DNA from: a virus
Length of the DNA: 30,481 nucleotides
IMG/VR virus record: IMGVR_UViG_3300020056_000107
Span: 1 to 30,481 of that record
Direction: 5' to 3' (one strand)
Part shown: piece after piece, positions 22,599 through 30,481 of the stretch
Position numbering within the stretch: the stretch's first letter is position 1
Layout: each line of letters opens with the position of its first letter
Position numbers and translations under genes: made by a program
Notes under the pieces: model-generated
What the model was told of the DNA's origin: nothing
Database searches by the model: none
What the model saw: the letters and a program-made list of their open reading frames with translations, nothing else

Positions 22599-23342
22599 TT
22601 AACCAATCATATCCATAACCGGAAGAGAATAGTTATTAATCATCTCGTCTTCTAGTCGTTTAATCTCTGTATCAGCATCGTCGTATATTTTGGCACCGTT
22701 AAAGGTTACACCGCCAGGAAGTTGCATACCTTCAAATTTTGTAAGGTTGCTTCCCCACTGTCTTTTAATTAATTGTGAGCAATAATGTTGTAGCCACCTA
22801 TCATTCCATGCGTCTGTATATACTGCTGGATCTACAATTTGATAGGCTTCAACTAAAAGGTATTGACCTTCGTTAAGATGTTGTTTTGTTTTATCTAAAT
22901 GAAGAATATTTCGGTGACGATTATATCGAATAGGTGTTTTGCCTACGAGAATTTCTTGTACTAAACCAAGATGTTGAAGAGTCATATAATAATTAACTAA
23001 TCCAACATTAGTAAGCGTATATAAATCGTTAAGTGCAATCTGATATCTAATATTAAAAAGATCACCGGCCGAAGTAGCAGGATCACCTAATTCAAATACT
23101 TTTACCACGCCAATAATGTTTTCTGGTAGCTCGATTGCTTGAGTACTAACTGTATTGGCGTCGATTTGGTGTTTATAATAAATTTTTTCTGTACCGTCAA
23201 AATGGTAATCATAATAAAATCGCAACGCCTGATCAACACGATCATCAATTTGATCGTCATCGACGTTAATTTCAATAACTGGTTTTCCTAAAGAGCGAAG
23301 GCAATATTCTTTAAATTCGTCTCTTGTAGTTGGAACTGCCAT
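22599..23342 (-). CDS. 13: Neck protein gp13
   Basis: The 247-residue protein matches the gp13 pattern: AVPTTRDEFKEYCLRSLGKPVIEINVDDDQIDDRVDQALRFYYDYHFDGTEK at the N-terminus, typical of T4-like neck proteins, then LYTLTNVGLVNYYMTLQHL and QLIKRQWGSNLTKFEGMQLPGG. It forms the ring between portal and tail with gp14. T4 gp13 is longer (309), as is usual relative to marine homologues. It is the first gene of the 13-17 run and has a late box 29 bases upstream. Its 3' end faces the antisense promoter. Confidence 0.92.
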   Translation of the reverse strand: MAVPTTRDEFKEYCLRSLGKPVIEINVDDDQIDDRVDQALRFYYDYHFDGTEKIYYKHQIDANTVSTQAIELPENIIGVVKVFELGDPATSAGDLFNIRYQIALNDLYTLTNVGLVNYYMTLQHLGLVQEILVGKTPIRYNRHRNILHLDKTKQHLNEGQYLLVEAYQIVDPAVYTDAWNDRWLQHYCSQLIKRQWGSNLTKFEGMQLPGGVTFNGAKIYDDADTEIKRLEDEMINNYSLPVMDMIG

Positions 23343-23370
23343 TTCTTATGACTCCGTGTATATACTATTT

Positions 23371-23378
23371 TATTTATT
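23371..23378 (-). promoter_or_regulatory. Late promoter (AATAAATA) for gp13-17
   Basis: AATAAATA on the minus strand, one base off the late consensus, lies 29 bases before the gp13 ATG in the 52-base gap after the tail-fibre gene. It is the only late box seen before gp13 to gp17, which would then be one transcript. Confidence 0.6.
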
Positions 23379-23394
23379 AAACCATGTTTTCTTA

Positions 23395-25356
23395 TTAAGT
23401 GTCTGTCATATAAACAGCATTAAATTGAACTACTACATTTGTTCTAGTGTCGGCTTTTCGCCAAGTATTTCCGCCGCCTGTTCCTGTTGCACCATTGTAT
23501 GTTTTTTCTGTTTGTGTATCTGTTAAATAGCATGTCGAGTTTCCAGCTGCCCATGCTAATACAGGCAATGCATATCCTTGATTTGGATTTAAACCATCAC
23601 TTATTCTTTCGAGATTTCTATGAATAGGTGATATACAACATCCACTATCTTTTGGTGTAAACGGCAACGTGCAAGACAATGTTAAATTACTATTAGCTGT
23701 GCCAGACAATTGAAAATACGAGCTAGCATTAGACCCTTCACTACCTCTAAATGGTCCTTCAATAGTGACAACTTTGCCTATTTTAACGTACTTCATTTTT
23801 AAAGTATCAGAACCACTATGTGAATCTGTTAAAGTAATATCAAAAGTGCCTTCTTCGTAGTCGTCTAAATAATTAGCCGAAACAGTACCGCCAAGATACG
23901 CACCGCCTGAGAGATAGAGGTCTTTAAATCTTCTACTATCTTGTCCTAAATCTATAGTAGCATCGATGGAAGCGCCGTTTCTAACTGGCAATATTTTAGC
24001 AGCGTTGCCATGACACAATAAACCAGCACCATTTGTAGTACCTCCCTGAATATATAAACTGTCACCACCCTCAATACCAATACTACCAATATTGGTGCCA
24101 TCTTCTCTGAATTGAATTAATTGTCCGCCAGCATTATTCGTTTTATTTAAATAAAGCGCAGCGCCATCGAAGTCTCTAGATATAGAAATATAGCCGTCAG
24201 TACCAGTTATTCCGATACCGTCACCGGTACTAGCTGATATAAGAGTAAGGGGCGTATCAGTAGTACCAACAAGCACGTCGCCGCCTGATGTGATACGCAT
24301 ACGCTCTACAGGGTCTGTACTAGAAGCATTAGTCCAAAACGATAACCCTGTTCCATTTCCTGTACCTGTATTCTCAGCTTTAATTGCTGACCATCTTGCA
24401 GTACTGCCTATATCATTCGGCTGGGTACTAGGAGCAAGCCTAATTTCTACAGCGGTATTTGCTGTTGTTTGATTATTTTGAAGAACTAACGGAGTTGTTG
24501 TGTTTCCACCAGACTGCGTAAAAATATGAAGTGGTTTATCAGGACTATCCGTGCCAATACCAACGTTGCCGGAGCCATCGTCAGTAATAATCTGAAGCCA
24601 ATCTTTATAGCTGCTAGCCCTATAGGCTCTAAGAAATGCATTATTGCCGTTTAGACCAAAAGCAAGCTGTGTATGGTTGTTAACGTTATGTCCAGCAAAC
24701 GTAACCAAAGAAGCTGGCCCACTACCGCCTATGGATGCGGGGTAATTTGTTGCTGTAGAAAGATCGTCTGTTTGATAAAACCCCGGTTGTGATGCCGTAT
24801 CTGCGTCTGATGCGGATATACCACTGTTTCCATACTTAAACGAACCACTTAAATCAACATCGCCAGAGCTATCAATCGTAATCGCAGTACTGGTAGAATT
24901 ATCAACAATACCTGTGGAGGCAAAGTTAGTTAGCTTAGATGCTGAAGCATCCCAAGTTAATCCAGAAGTAACACCATCATTCTCATAAAAGATAACGTCA
25001 CCGCTGGTATTAGTCTGGAAAATTTTTAAATTTGTCGTCCCGTCGTTTCGTTGAAATACATGAGCGCCGTTACCAGCAACCCCACGAGTCCTATAAAAAC
25101 TACTTCCGGTTGACTGAACAATTTTTAGTTCACCGTCTGCATTATCAGCATCGTCTAAAGTTATTGCCGGAGTAGCCTCAGAAATTACTACGTCGCCAGT
25201 GAAAGTTATTTCGCCTGACGAAGCAATTGTCATTACTGTGCTACTAGCGTTATCGTCTATACCAGTAGAACTAAAATTAGTTAGCGGATAACTAATATCC
25301 GCTGGCTCAACTGTTCCTGCCGGAATTGCTAAACTGTTAAGGCGTGTAATCGCCAT
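23395..25356 (-). CDS. Tail fibre-like protein, 653 aa
   Basis: This long, Gly/Ser/Thr/Asp-rich protein has the marine-phage fibre layout. The head-proximal block contains YPLTNFSSTGIDDNASSTVMTI, repeated in altered form further on (TNFASTGIVDNSTSTAITID). The shaft repeats are of the type GNVGIGTDSPDKPLHIF, and a conserved LDDYEEGTFDITL junction precedes a C-terminal domain of about 130 residues (from residue 520) that is unlike those of the two sister proteins. The C-terminal part is expected to bind the host. Its position next to gp13, where T4 has fibritin and baseplate genes, and the AAAGGAATAAACA ribosome binding site support a late virion protein. Which fibre it forms cannot be decided. 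Confidence 0.8.
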   Translation of the reverse strand: MAITRLNSLAIPAGTVEPADISYPLTNFSSTGIDDNASSTVMTIASSGEITFTGDVVISEATPAITLDDADNADGELKIVQSTGSSFYRTRGVAGNGAHVFQRNDGTTNLKIFQTNTSGDVIFYENDGVTSGLTWDASASKLTNFASTGIVDNSTSTAITIDSSGDVDLSGSFKYGNSGISASDADTASQPGFYQTDDLSTATNYPASIGGSGPASLVTFAGHNVNNHTQLAFGLNGNNAFLRAYRASSYKDWLQIITDDGSGNVGIGTDSPDKPLHIFTQSGGNTTTPLVLQNNQTTANTAVEIRLAPSTQPNDIGSTARWSAIKAENTGTGNGTGLSFWTNASSTDPVERMRITSGGDVLVGTTDTPLTLISASTGDGIGITGTDGYISISRDFDGAALYLNKTNNAGGQLIQFREDGTNIGSIGIEGGDSLYIQGGTTNGAGLLCHGNAAKILPVRNGASIDATIDLGQDSRRFKDLYLSGGAYLGGTVSANYLDDYEEGTFDITLTDSHSGSDTLKMKYVKIGKVVTIEGPFRGSEGSNASSYFQLSGTANSNLTLSCTLPFTPKDSGCCISPIHRNLERISDGLNPNQGYALPVLAWAAGNSTCYLTDTQTEKTYNGATGTGGGNTWRKADTRTNVVVQFNAVYMTDT

Positions 25357-25367
25357 TGTTTATTCCT

Positions 25368-25652
25368 TTATGGTGTGTTAGCAGAAGGTTCTTCATCAGC
25401 TACTGGTGCACTTGCTGCAACATGAGCTTCGTACGCTGCAATTACTTCAGCAGTATGAACCGTTGCACAAATTCCTTGCACCTCTGCTGATTCACCTGCA
25501 GTATTTGCGCCAGGCTCAACTACATGCCGGTGAAAAGATCGTGAAATTTCTTCACCGTCTTTTTCAATAACTGTAGCAGTTCGTACTTGCACATGCTTAT
25601 ACGGTCCTACAACTTCGATTTTATCTTCTTCTGTTCTTTCTGTTAAAGCCAT
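25368..25652 (-). CDS. Hypothetical protein between fibre genes, 94 aa
   Basis: This 94-residue protein is not functionally known. It has a beta-rich N-terminal part (EDKIEVVGPYKHVQVRTATVIEKDGEEISRSFHRHVVEPG), a helix (VHTAEVIAAYEAHVAA) and a disordered acidic tail. I recall similar small proteins beside fibre genes in other marine myoviruses. It has a strong ribosome binding site (AAAAGGAGAAAAGC before the ATG) and a GC-rich hairpin just upstream. A role as fibre chaperone or minor fibre component is plausible from context only. Confidence 0.65.
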   Translation of the reverse strand: MALTERTEEDKIEVVGPYKHVQVRTATVIEKDGEEISRSFHRHVVEPGANTAGESAEVQGICATVHTAEVIAAYEAHVAASAPVADEEPSANTP

Positions 25653-25672
25653 TGCTTTTCTCCTTTTGTCCG

Positions 25673-25691
25673 CCCCAATCTCCGAGTGGGG
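25673..25691 (-). other. Small intergenic hairpin (CCCCA/TGGGG)
   Basis: A 5-bp GC-rich stem with a 9-base loop lies between the fibre stop (25697) and the ribosome binding site of the 94-aa gene. No T-run follows on either strand, so it is not a clear terminator. It may protect or punctuate the mRNA. Confidence 0.35.
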
Positions 25692-25694
25692 TAA

Positions 25695-28160
25695 TTAAGT
25701 TGTTCTATATGTAATGGTAACTCTGCCATCAAATCCATTTCCAACATGGGCGTCAGTTAAAGCATTCATATTAGTGCTCGTATCTGTGGCTCTATAGTAA
25801 AACTGTACTGTAGAAGAACTATGCCACGCTGTCACCATGAGGGTACTATGGGTTACTGTAACTTCTTGATAATACCCCAAGGATCCCTGAGCTTCTAGTG
25901 CAGTTGTGCCCATTATATTAGCTACTGCGAATGGGAGACTGATAGCTACGGCACCTGTACTTGTTCCTTTAGTTGATTGAGTCCATCGAATATTTGCTGT
26001 TACTAAACTGCCTATTTTTACATAAGTACCTTCTATGTTAGAAGTCATAACTTGACCTGTATTACCCCCTCCATAGGTCAATGCAGGCGTCCAAGTCCCT
26101 TCTTCGTAATCGTCTAGTCCATTAGCCGCGGCTGTGTCGCCATTAAATTTAATACCGTCGGCGTCGATACGGATACGCTCTGTAGGTTCTTGATTGGACC
26201 CGTCTGCTTTATTACTGTCTGTGTGAAATGAGATATGTCCTAGTGGGCTTAACCTTAATTGCGCTGCCCCAGTGAAGCTATTAATGGCATAACTTTTCCA
26301 CTGATTATTATTGTCACGATAACCATTTGAGGTTAGACAAGTTTCAAAAGACCCTTGATGAGTTAAGTTACCTATTCCATTTATTTCAATGAATGTGGTC
26401 CCTTGAGACCAAAAATCAGCTGGCATGCTTTGAAAGAATTGTCCGGTTAGTTTAACATTTCCGGAAACGTCTAATTTTTCAGCAGGATTAGTCTGATTAA
26501 TACCTACTTTTCCACTGTCTTGATCTATAGCAAGATAATTTGCTTCAAAACCTCCAGTATCGGATGCTCTTTGAAACGTCAATCTACTATTATCAAATGC
26601 TATTCTAAATCCTTTTTCACCAACTGCACCGCCTGTATTTGTAAAGGTGATTATAGGATTAACTGCGCTTAGGTGTAGTAAACTTTGAGGGTCAGTCTCA
26701 CCAATACCAACGTTGCCGCTACTGTCGATACGCATACGTTCTGATGTGCCTGTGCTAAACGCCATTACGTTTGCACTGCCACCGTCAGGGTCTACAGATA
26801 TTTTTCCTGTTTGCGTACCTGCTGAGTCTTGAAAGAATATTTGCGCCCTGTTGTTGACGCTAGAGGATGATTGGAAAACAACGCCAGTATCATCTGATTT
26901 GAGATGCAAAATACCAATAGGATTTGTCTCGCCAATACCAACGAGGCCGCTTGAGTTGATACGCATATATTCAGTAGACCCTGCTTCGTTTCTAAATGTA
27001 TGCGTTTGAGAATCAATGTTTGATACTCGGTTATTAGTGCCAAACTCTATGTATCCATCCGTGTTGCCAAGACGCATACGCGCCGCGTTTGTACTTGCTT
27101 CATAAACATGAAGTAGCTCTGCAGGACTCGTAGTGCCAATACCTACATTGCCACTTGAGGCGATGCGCATACGTTCCGCGGCGTTAGTTTCAAACGCCAT
27201 GCTATCACCGCTGTGGCGATACAAAATTTTGCCAACTGTATCGCTGGCGCTGTCTCCAAATAGCACTTGGCAGTTATCGTCATCAGTAGAAACTAAAGAA
27301 AGTAAGGCGGCTCCTGATGCGCTTAGGGTCAGAAGCCTTGCAGGACTGTCAGTGCCAATACCAACATTGCCGCCATTAAAATTAAATGTATTAGCACTAA
27401 ATTGCATACGTTCTGTATCATTGTATGCAAAGATAGAACCCCATATTGTACCACTTGTATTAGAAAATTGAATTCTAGAACTTTGAGCGTCTGCAGTGGG
27501 TTCTAGTGTAATTTGTGGAGTAGATGATCTTATACCAAAATCTCCACTAGTATTATTAAGCGTTGGGCCAAGAGTGAGTTTAGCATTTAAAGTTGAAAAA
27601 TGTACGTCACCACTACCATTTAAAGCACCAACATTTAGAGCAGCGAGTGTAAATCCTGTACCGCTTCTATCAATCGTCGTTACAGAATTGTTAGCGTCGA
27701 GATCTGCATCTTCGAGACCATTAAACAAATAGTATTGTTCGTCAGATGCGTCTCTAAAGAAACCAGTATGAAGTGCTGTATTACCGTCATTAGAATAATG
27801 ACCAAAGAAACCGATATCAATGACATCTGACGTCTCATTGTTCGAAGCGAGTTGAATAAGAGAATCTTCTACACGTAGGCTATCAGCATCGATAGTAAAA
27901 TTATTTCCTTGCACAATAAAATCACCACCGACAGTTAAATTGTCAGCGGTGGTAATATTGCCGTAAAGACTAGGGATTGAAACAGAATTGTTCGCAGCAA
28001 TTGTTATTGCTGTAGAGGTTGCATTGTCATCAATACCAGTAGAACTAAACGTCGTTAAAGGATATGATAGTTTTGCAGACGTAACAGCACCATTAGCAAT
28101 CTCTGTTGCTTCAACAGTTGGATTAGAAATAAAATCTGCTAAGTTTCTTGCTTTAGACAT
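25695..28160 (-). CDS. Tail fibre-like protein, 821 aa
   Basis: This fibre paralogue has a complete N-terminus, MSKARNLADFISNPTVEATE, leading into AKLSYPLTTFSSTGIDDNATSTAITI, the head block shared with its two sisters. A DNLTVGGDFIVQGNNFTIDADSLRVEDSLIQLAS segment resembles other phage fibre N-domains. The shaft has five repeats of about 50-100 residues based on (E)RMRI-x-SSGNVGIGTTSP-x-LLH. A LDDYEEGTWTPALTYGG junction precedes a C-terminal domain of about 110 residues, probably the receptor-binding tip. The ribosome binding site is AAGGAATAATCA. It starts 10 bases after the upstream fibre gene stop and has no promoter of its own. Confidence 0.82.
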   Translation of the reverse strand: MSKARNLADFISNPTVEATEIANGAVTSAKLSYPLTTFSSTGIDDNATSTAITIAANNSVSIPSLYGNITTADNLTVGGDFIVQGNNFTIDADSLRVEDSLIQLASNNETSDVIDIGFFGHYSNDGNTALHTGFFRDASDEQYYLFNGLEDADLDANNSVTTIDRSGTGFTLAALNVGALNGSGDVHFSTLNAKLTLGPTLNNTSGDFGIRSSTPQITLEPTADAQSSRIQFSNTSGTIWGSIFAYNDTERMQFSANTFNFNGGNVGIGTDSPARLLTLSASGAALLSLVSTDDDNCQVLFGDSASDTVGKILYRHSGDSMAFETNAAERMRIASSGNVGIGTTSPAELLHVYEASTNAARMRLGNTDGYIEFGTNNRVSNIDSQTHTFRNEAGSTEYMRINSSGLVGIGETNPIGILHLKSDDTGVVFQSSSSVNNRAQIFFQDSAGTQTGKISVDPDGGSANVMAFSTGTSERMRIDSSGNVGIGETDPQSLLHLSAVNPIITFTNTGGAVGEKGFRIAFDNSRLTFQRASDTGGFEANYLAIDQDSGKVGINQTNPAEKLDVSGNVKLTGQFFQSMPADFWSQGTTFIEINGIGNLTHQGSFETCLTSNGYRDNNNQWKSYAINSFTGAAQLRLSPLGHISFHTDSNKADGSNQEPTERIRIDADGIKFNGDTAAANGLDDYEEGTWTPALTYGGGNTGQVMTSNIEGTYVKIGSLVTANIRWTQSTKGTSTGAVAISLPFAVANIMGTTALEAQGSLGYYQEVTVTHSTLMVTAWHSSSTVQFYYRATDTSTNMNALTDAHVGNGFDGRVTITYRTT

Positions 28161-28170
28161 TGATTATTCC

Positions 28171-30481
28171 TTATGCTGCTATATATGTTAATGACATAAA
28201 CATATCTACACCTGAATTAGTAAAATCATTATGTTGAAGGTTAACGTAACCACTACCTTGATTTCTACTTATATACAAATACAAATTAGATGAAGAACTG
28301 CCAACATATGTATTAAGCTGTGAGTCTGCTGTAGCGCCCGATATTTGTGATGCACCCTCTGTATCAATATTTCTAAACATAATAGATCCAGGTGACCGTG
28401 CACCACTCTTACTAGCATACGGCAAACTTACTATAAAATTTGCTGCAGTACTAATATCACTTACTCCATTTATATAAATTTGTACGTGCACCACATTGCC
28501 TATTTTAGTGTAATTTGCTTCATAACTTGTAATTGTTCCTGTTCCTAATGTAGGAGTCCAAGTTCCTTCTTCGTAATCGTCAAGCGCGTTTTGTGCTGTA
28601 GTATCACCATTAAACGCGATACCACCTCCGACAGCATTACCTCTAAATCTTGCTACTTCTGTCCAAGTGGTGCTATTTTCTCGAGAAGATATAACTAAAG
28701 GTGTTTGTCCACCAGGATCTTCATTTTGAATTCTCCATCCATAACCAGACCCAAATGTTGATCCACGAAACTCAATTCCACCGTGGCCACTATTAGTAAG
28801 TGCACCGCCGCCGAGTCTTATATGACCTTTGTGTGTAGGAGCTGATGCAGATCCTGAACCAACATCAAGTAAATGTTGAGGACTATTTGTATTAACGCCA
28901 ATATAACCATTTTCAGCAATTCTGAATCTTTCTGTTAAGGTTACAGGATCTCCGACAGTTGTAGTAGTGCCAACTGCATTTCTATATACAAATCTATCAC
29001 TTATACTTACAGCGCCGCGGTCCCAAGCAACATTATCAGCACTTGATAAAAAAGCATCAGCTGTAGTACTACTTGGAAAACACCCATATCCTAAAACAAG
29101 TGCTGCGGAAGAGCGACTCGTACCAATTGTAACTGCTTCATCACCGGAGCTATTATAATAACCTGCTAATAGTTTTGTTCCTGCAGTTGAAGCAGCAGTA
29201 CCTGTTAAAATATAACCATTGCGAACATCTAGTTTTGACGAAGGACTATCCGTACCAATCCCCACGTTGCCGCTTGGCAGCATATATAACGTATGAGTAT
29301 ACGCTGAACCATCAAAGTAAGACATTCTAAAAGTTGCATCTGTTCCATCACAATCTGAAAATAATTGCCATGCTACAACACTATTAGTATACCAATCTCC
29401 TTGTGGGCCATGATGTAAAATAAGTTGTGAAAAAGCAGAAGAACTTAATGGACTATTAACACCGAGAATTGAATTAGTATCTCCAGTATCAATCATTAAT
29501 TGTGTTGAAGGGGACGAATGACCAATTCCAACTTTTCCATCAGAGTCGATACGCATACGTTCAGTATTATCACCAGTTGCAAATCGGAGGTCGGTATCAC
29601 CAGATATATTAACGTGATGTGCTGCGATGCTTGAGCCTATTCCTGCTCCTCCGCTTGCGTCGTTTTGATAAAACTCAATCCCCCCTACTTTCCTGTCTAC
29701 CGCACCGATAGTTGCAGGGTCATTTAAGCGAAGCACTGGGCTAGAAGAAGATGAAAGTTCTAACAACGTAGACGGATTATCAGTACCAATACCAACATAA
29801 CCAGCACTAGAAAGCCGCATATACTCAGTCGGAGTGTTATTTAAAACCGAACTAAATGTTAATGCTACATCTCTACCAGCATTGGTAGCAAAACTTGCAT
29901 TTTCTTTGACTGCAGTTATTCTTGCTGTGCCGCCTCGAGTGTCAGGACCAAGTGCAAGTCCTGCAGTTTGTGTTGTGGTATCAGAATTGTCTTCGTTGTA
30001 AATTTGTACTAATACACCACCACCAGTTTTTTCTTCTCTAACGTCTAGTCTCTGAGCTGGATTCGCAACACCAATACCGACATAACCATCTTTAATGAGA
30101 ATATCTGCATGTGTTGTGCCAGAAATAATTGGCAATGAACCACTAGAAGTTCCTTCTCCAAATCCATAAGCACGATTTTCTGCATCATAGAACCAATCAA
30201 CAAATACAGAATCAGAAGCAGAATCATCTATTCCTTCTAATCTAACTCCAGTAACGCCTGTATTTGTAGATTTTAAGCGCGCTATTAATTGTTCATCAGT
30301 TGCAACTGACAATTTAGCATCAGGACTTGTAGTACCAATTCCTACCTTTTCATTAGAGTCGATAGTAACTGCTACTGCATCTGCATTGTCATCAATACCA
30401 GTTGAGCTAAACGTTGTCAGCGGATATGTTAACATTGATGATGTAATAGAATTAGAAGTTGGAACTTGTGAATTTTCTCTA
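28171..30481 (-). CDS. Tail fibre-like protein, N-terminus outside window
   Basis: At least 769 residues are visible. The first internal ATG at 30435 is not the real start: the frame stays open to 30481, and the 15 upstream codons (RENSQVPTSNSITSS) align with the residues preceding YPLTTFSSTGIDDNA in the complete sister at 25695-28160. The true start is therefore about 15-30 codons beyond the edge. The shaft holds six repeats (for example KVGIGTTSPDAKLSV, YVGIGTDNPSTLLEL, NVGIGTDSPSSKLDV). ALDDYEEGTWTPTLGTG leads into a C-terminal domain of about 110 residues, ending FMSLTYIAA. It is the third member of a fibre family and presumably a virion protein. Confidence 0.82.
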   Translation of the reverse strand, partial: RENSQVPTSNSITSSMLTYPLTTFSSTGIDDNADAVAVTIDSNEKVGIGTTSPDAKLSVATDEQLIARLKSTNTGVTGVRLEGIDDSASDSVFVDWFYDAENRAYGFGEGTSSGSLPIISGTTHADILIKDGYVGIGVANPAQRLDVREEKTGGGVLVQIYNEDNSDTTTQTAGLALGPDTRGGTARITAVKENASFATNAGRDVALTFSSVLNNTPTEYMRLSSAGYVGIGTDNPSTLLELSSSSSPVLRLNDPATIGAVDRKVGGIEFYQNDASGGAGIGSSIAAHHVNISGDTDLRFATGDNTERMRIDSDGKVGIGHSSPSTQLMIDTGDTNSILGVNSPLSSSAFSQLILHHGPQGDWYTNSVVAWQLFSDCDGTDATFRMSYFDGSAYTHTLYMLPSGNVGIGTDSPSSKLDVRNGYILTGTAASTAGTKLLAGYYNSSGDEAVTIGTSRSSAALVLGYGCFPSSTTADAFLSSADNVAWDRGAVSISDRFVYRNAVGTTTTVGDPVTLTERFRIAENGYIGVNTNSPQHLLDVGSGSASAPTHKGHIRLGGGALTNSGHGGIEFRGSTFGSGYGWRIQNEDPGGQTPLVISSRENSTTWTEVARFRGNAVGGGIAFNGDTTAQNALDDYEEGTWTPTLGTGTITSYEANYTKIGNVVHVQIYINGVSDISTAANFIVSLPYASKSGARSPGSIMFRNIDTEGASQISGATADSQLNTYVGSSSSNLYLYISRNQGSGYVNLQHNDFTNSGVDMFMSLTYIAA

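Larger units (their letters stand above)
24535..30360. repeat. Dispersed VGIGT-type repeat units shared by three fibre genes
   Basis: About a dozen copies of a unit whose plus-strand core reads CCAATACCAAC(A/G)TTGCC, often followed 10-20 bases on by CGCATACGTTC, are spread through the three fibre genes (for example near 24555, 26702, 26932, 27139, 27355, 29255, 29521 and 29790). They encode the VGIGT-xx-P shaft turn and the preceding ERMRI. Copies differ by several bases each, so they are protein-level repeats with residual DNA identity rather than a clustered array. Confidence 0.7.

Noticed and set aside
24535-30360. Recurrent short repeats considered as a CRISPR or regulatory array
   Set aside because: Spacing is irregular (about 150-400 bases), copies diverge, and every copy is in frame encoding the VGIGT shaft turn. 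They are protein repeats.

Overview
The window is part of the genome of a T4-like tailed phage (a contractile-tail myovirus) of the marine type. Every convincing gene is on the minus strand, so the biology reads from high to low coordinates. The order gp13-14-15-16-17-18-19-20-67-68-21-22-23 is the T4 structural order. Four features recall cyanophages and other marine T4-like phages: a uvsY-uvsW-(small gene)-55-47-46 block, a phage peptide deformylase, a MazG-like protein, and long VGIGT-repeat fibres. No photosynthesis genes, tRNAs, integrase or insertion sequences are visible. The host is a bacterium but cannot be named from this sequence.

Layout in transcription order. (1) 30481-23395: three tail-fibre-like proteins, the first cut by the window edge, with a 94-aa unknown between the second and third. 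(2) 23342-18893: neck and tail-completion proteins gp13, gp14 and gp15, then small and large terminase (gp16, gp17). (3) 18808-15972: tail sheath gp18 and tail tube gp19. (4) 15909-10097: portal gp20, prohead core gp67 and gp68, a small unknown, protease gp21, scaffold gp22 and major capsid protein gp23. (5) 10063-9866: two strong C(UUCG)G hairpin terminators enclosing a 30-aa membrane-peptide gene that is easily missed. (6) 9825-9307: a second tail-tube-fold protein. (7) 9262-2526: recombination, replication and late-transcription genes (UvsY, UvsW, an Sm-like small protein, late sigma factor gp55, gp47/gp46 nuclease), then a small unknown, peptide deformylase and a MazG-like protein. (8) 2360-1: tightly coupled small genes, mostly unknown, with an SprT-like zinc protease and a GNAT-like acetyltransferase.

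Regulation is unusually legible. T4-type late promoter boxes (TATAAATA or one-base variants) lie 26-57 bases before gp13, gp18, gp19, gp20, gp67, gp22, gp23 and the tail-tube-like gene. The uvsY block and the small-gene block instead have sigma70-like promoters. This fits the encoded logic: gp55, made from the sigma70-driven block, would recognise the late boxes of the structural genes, and gp46/47, UvsW and UvsY would supply recombination-dependent replication and DNA ends.

The most unexpected signals are non-coding or tiny: the 30-aa hydrophobic gene between twin terminators after gp23; a perfect TTGACA-N17-TATAAT promoter on the opposite (plus) strand in the 54-base gp14/gp13 gap, firing antisense into gp13; and a late-promoter box embedded in the apical loop of a 14-bp terminator between gp19 and gp20.
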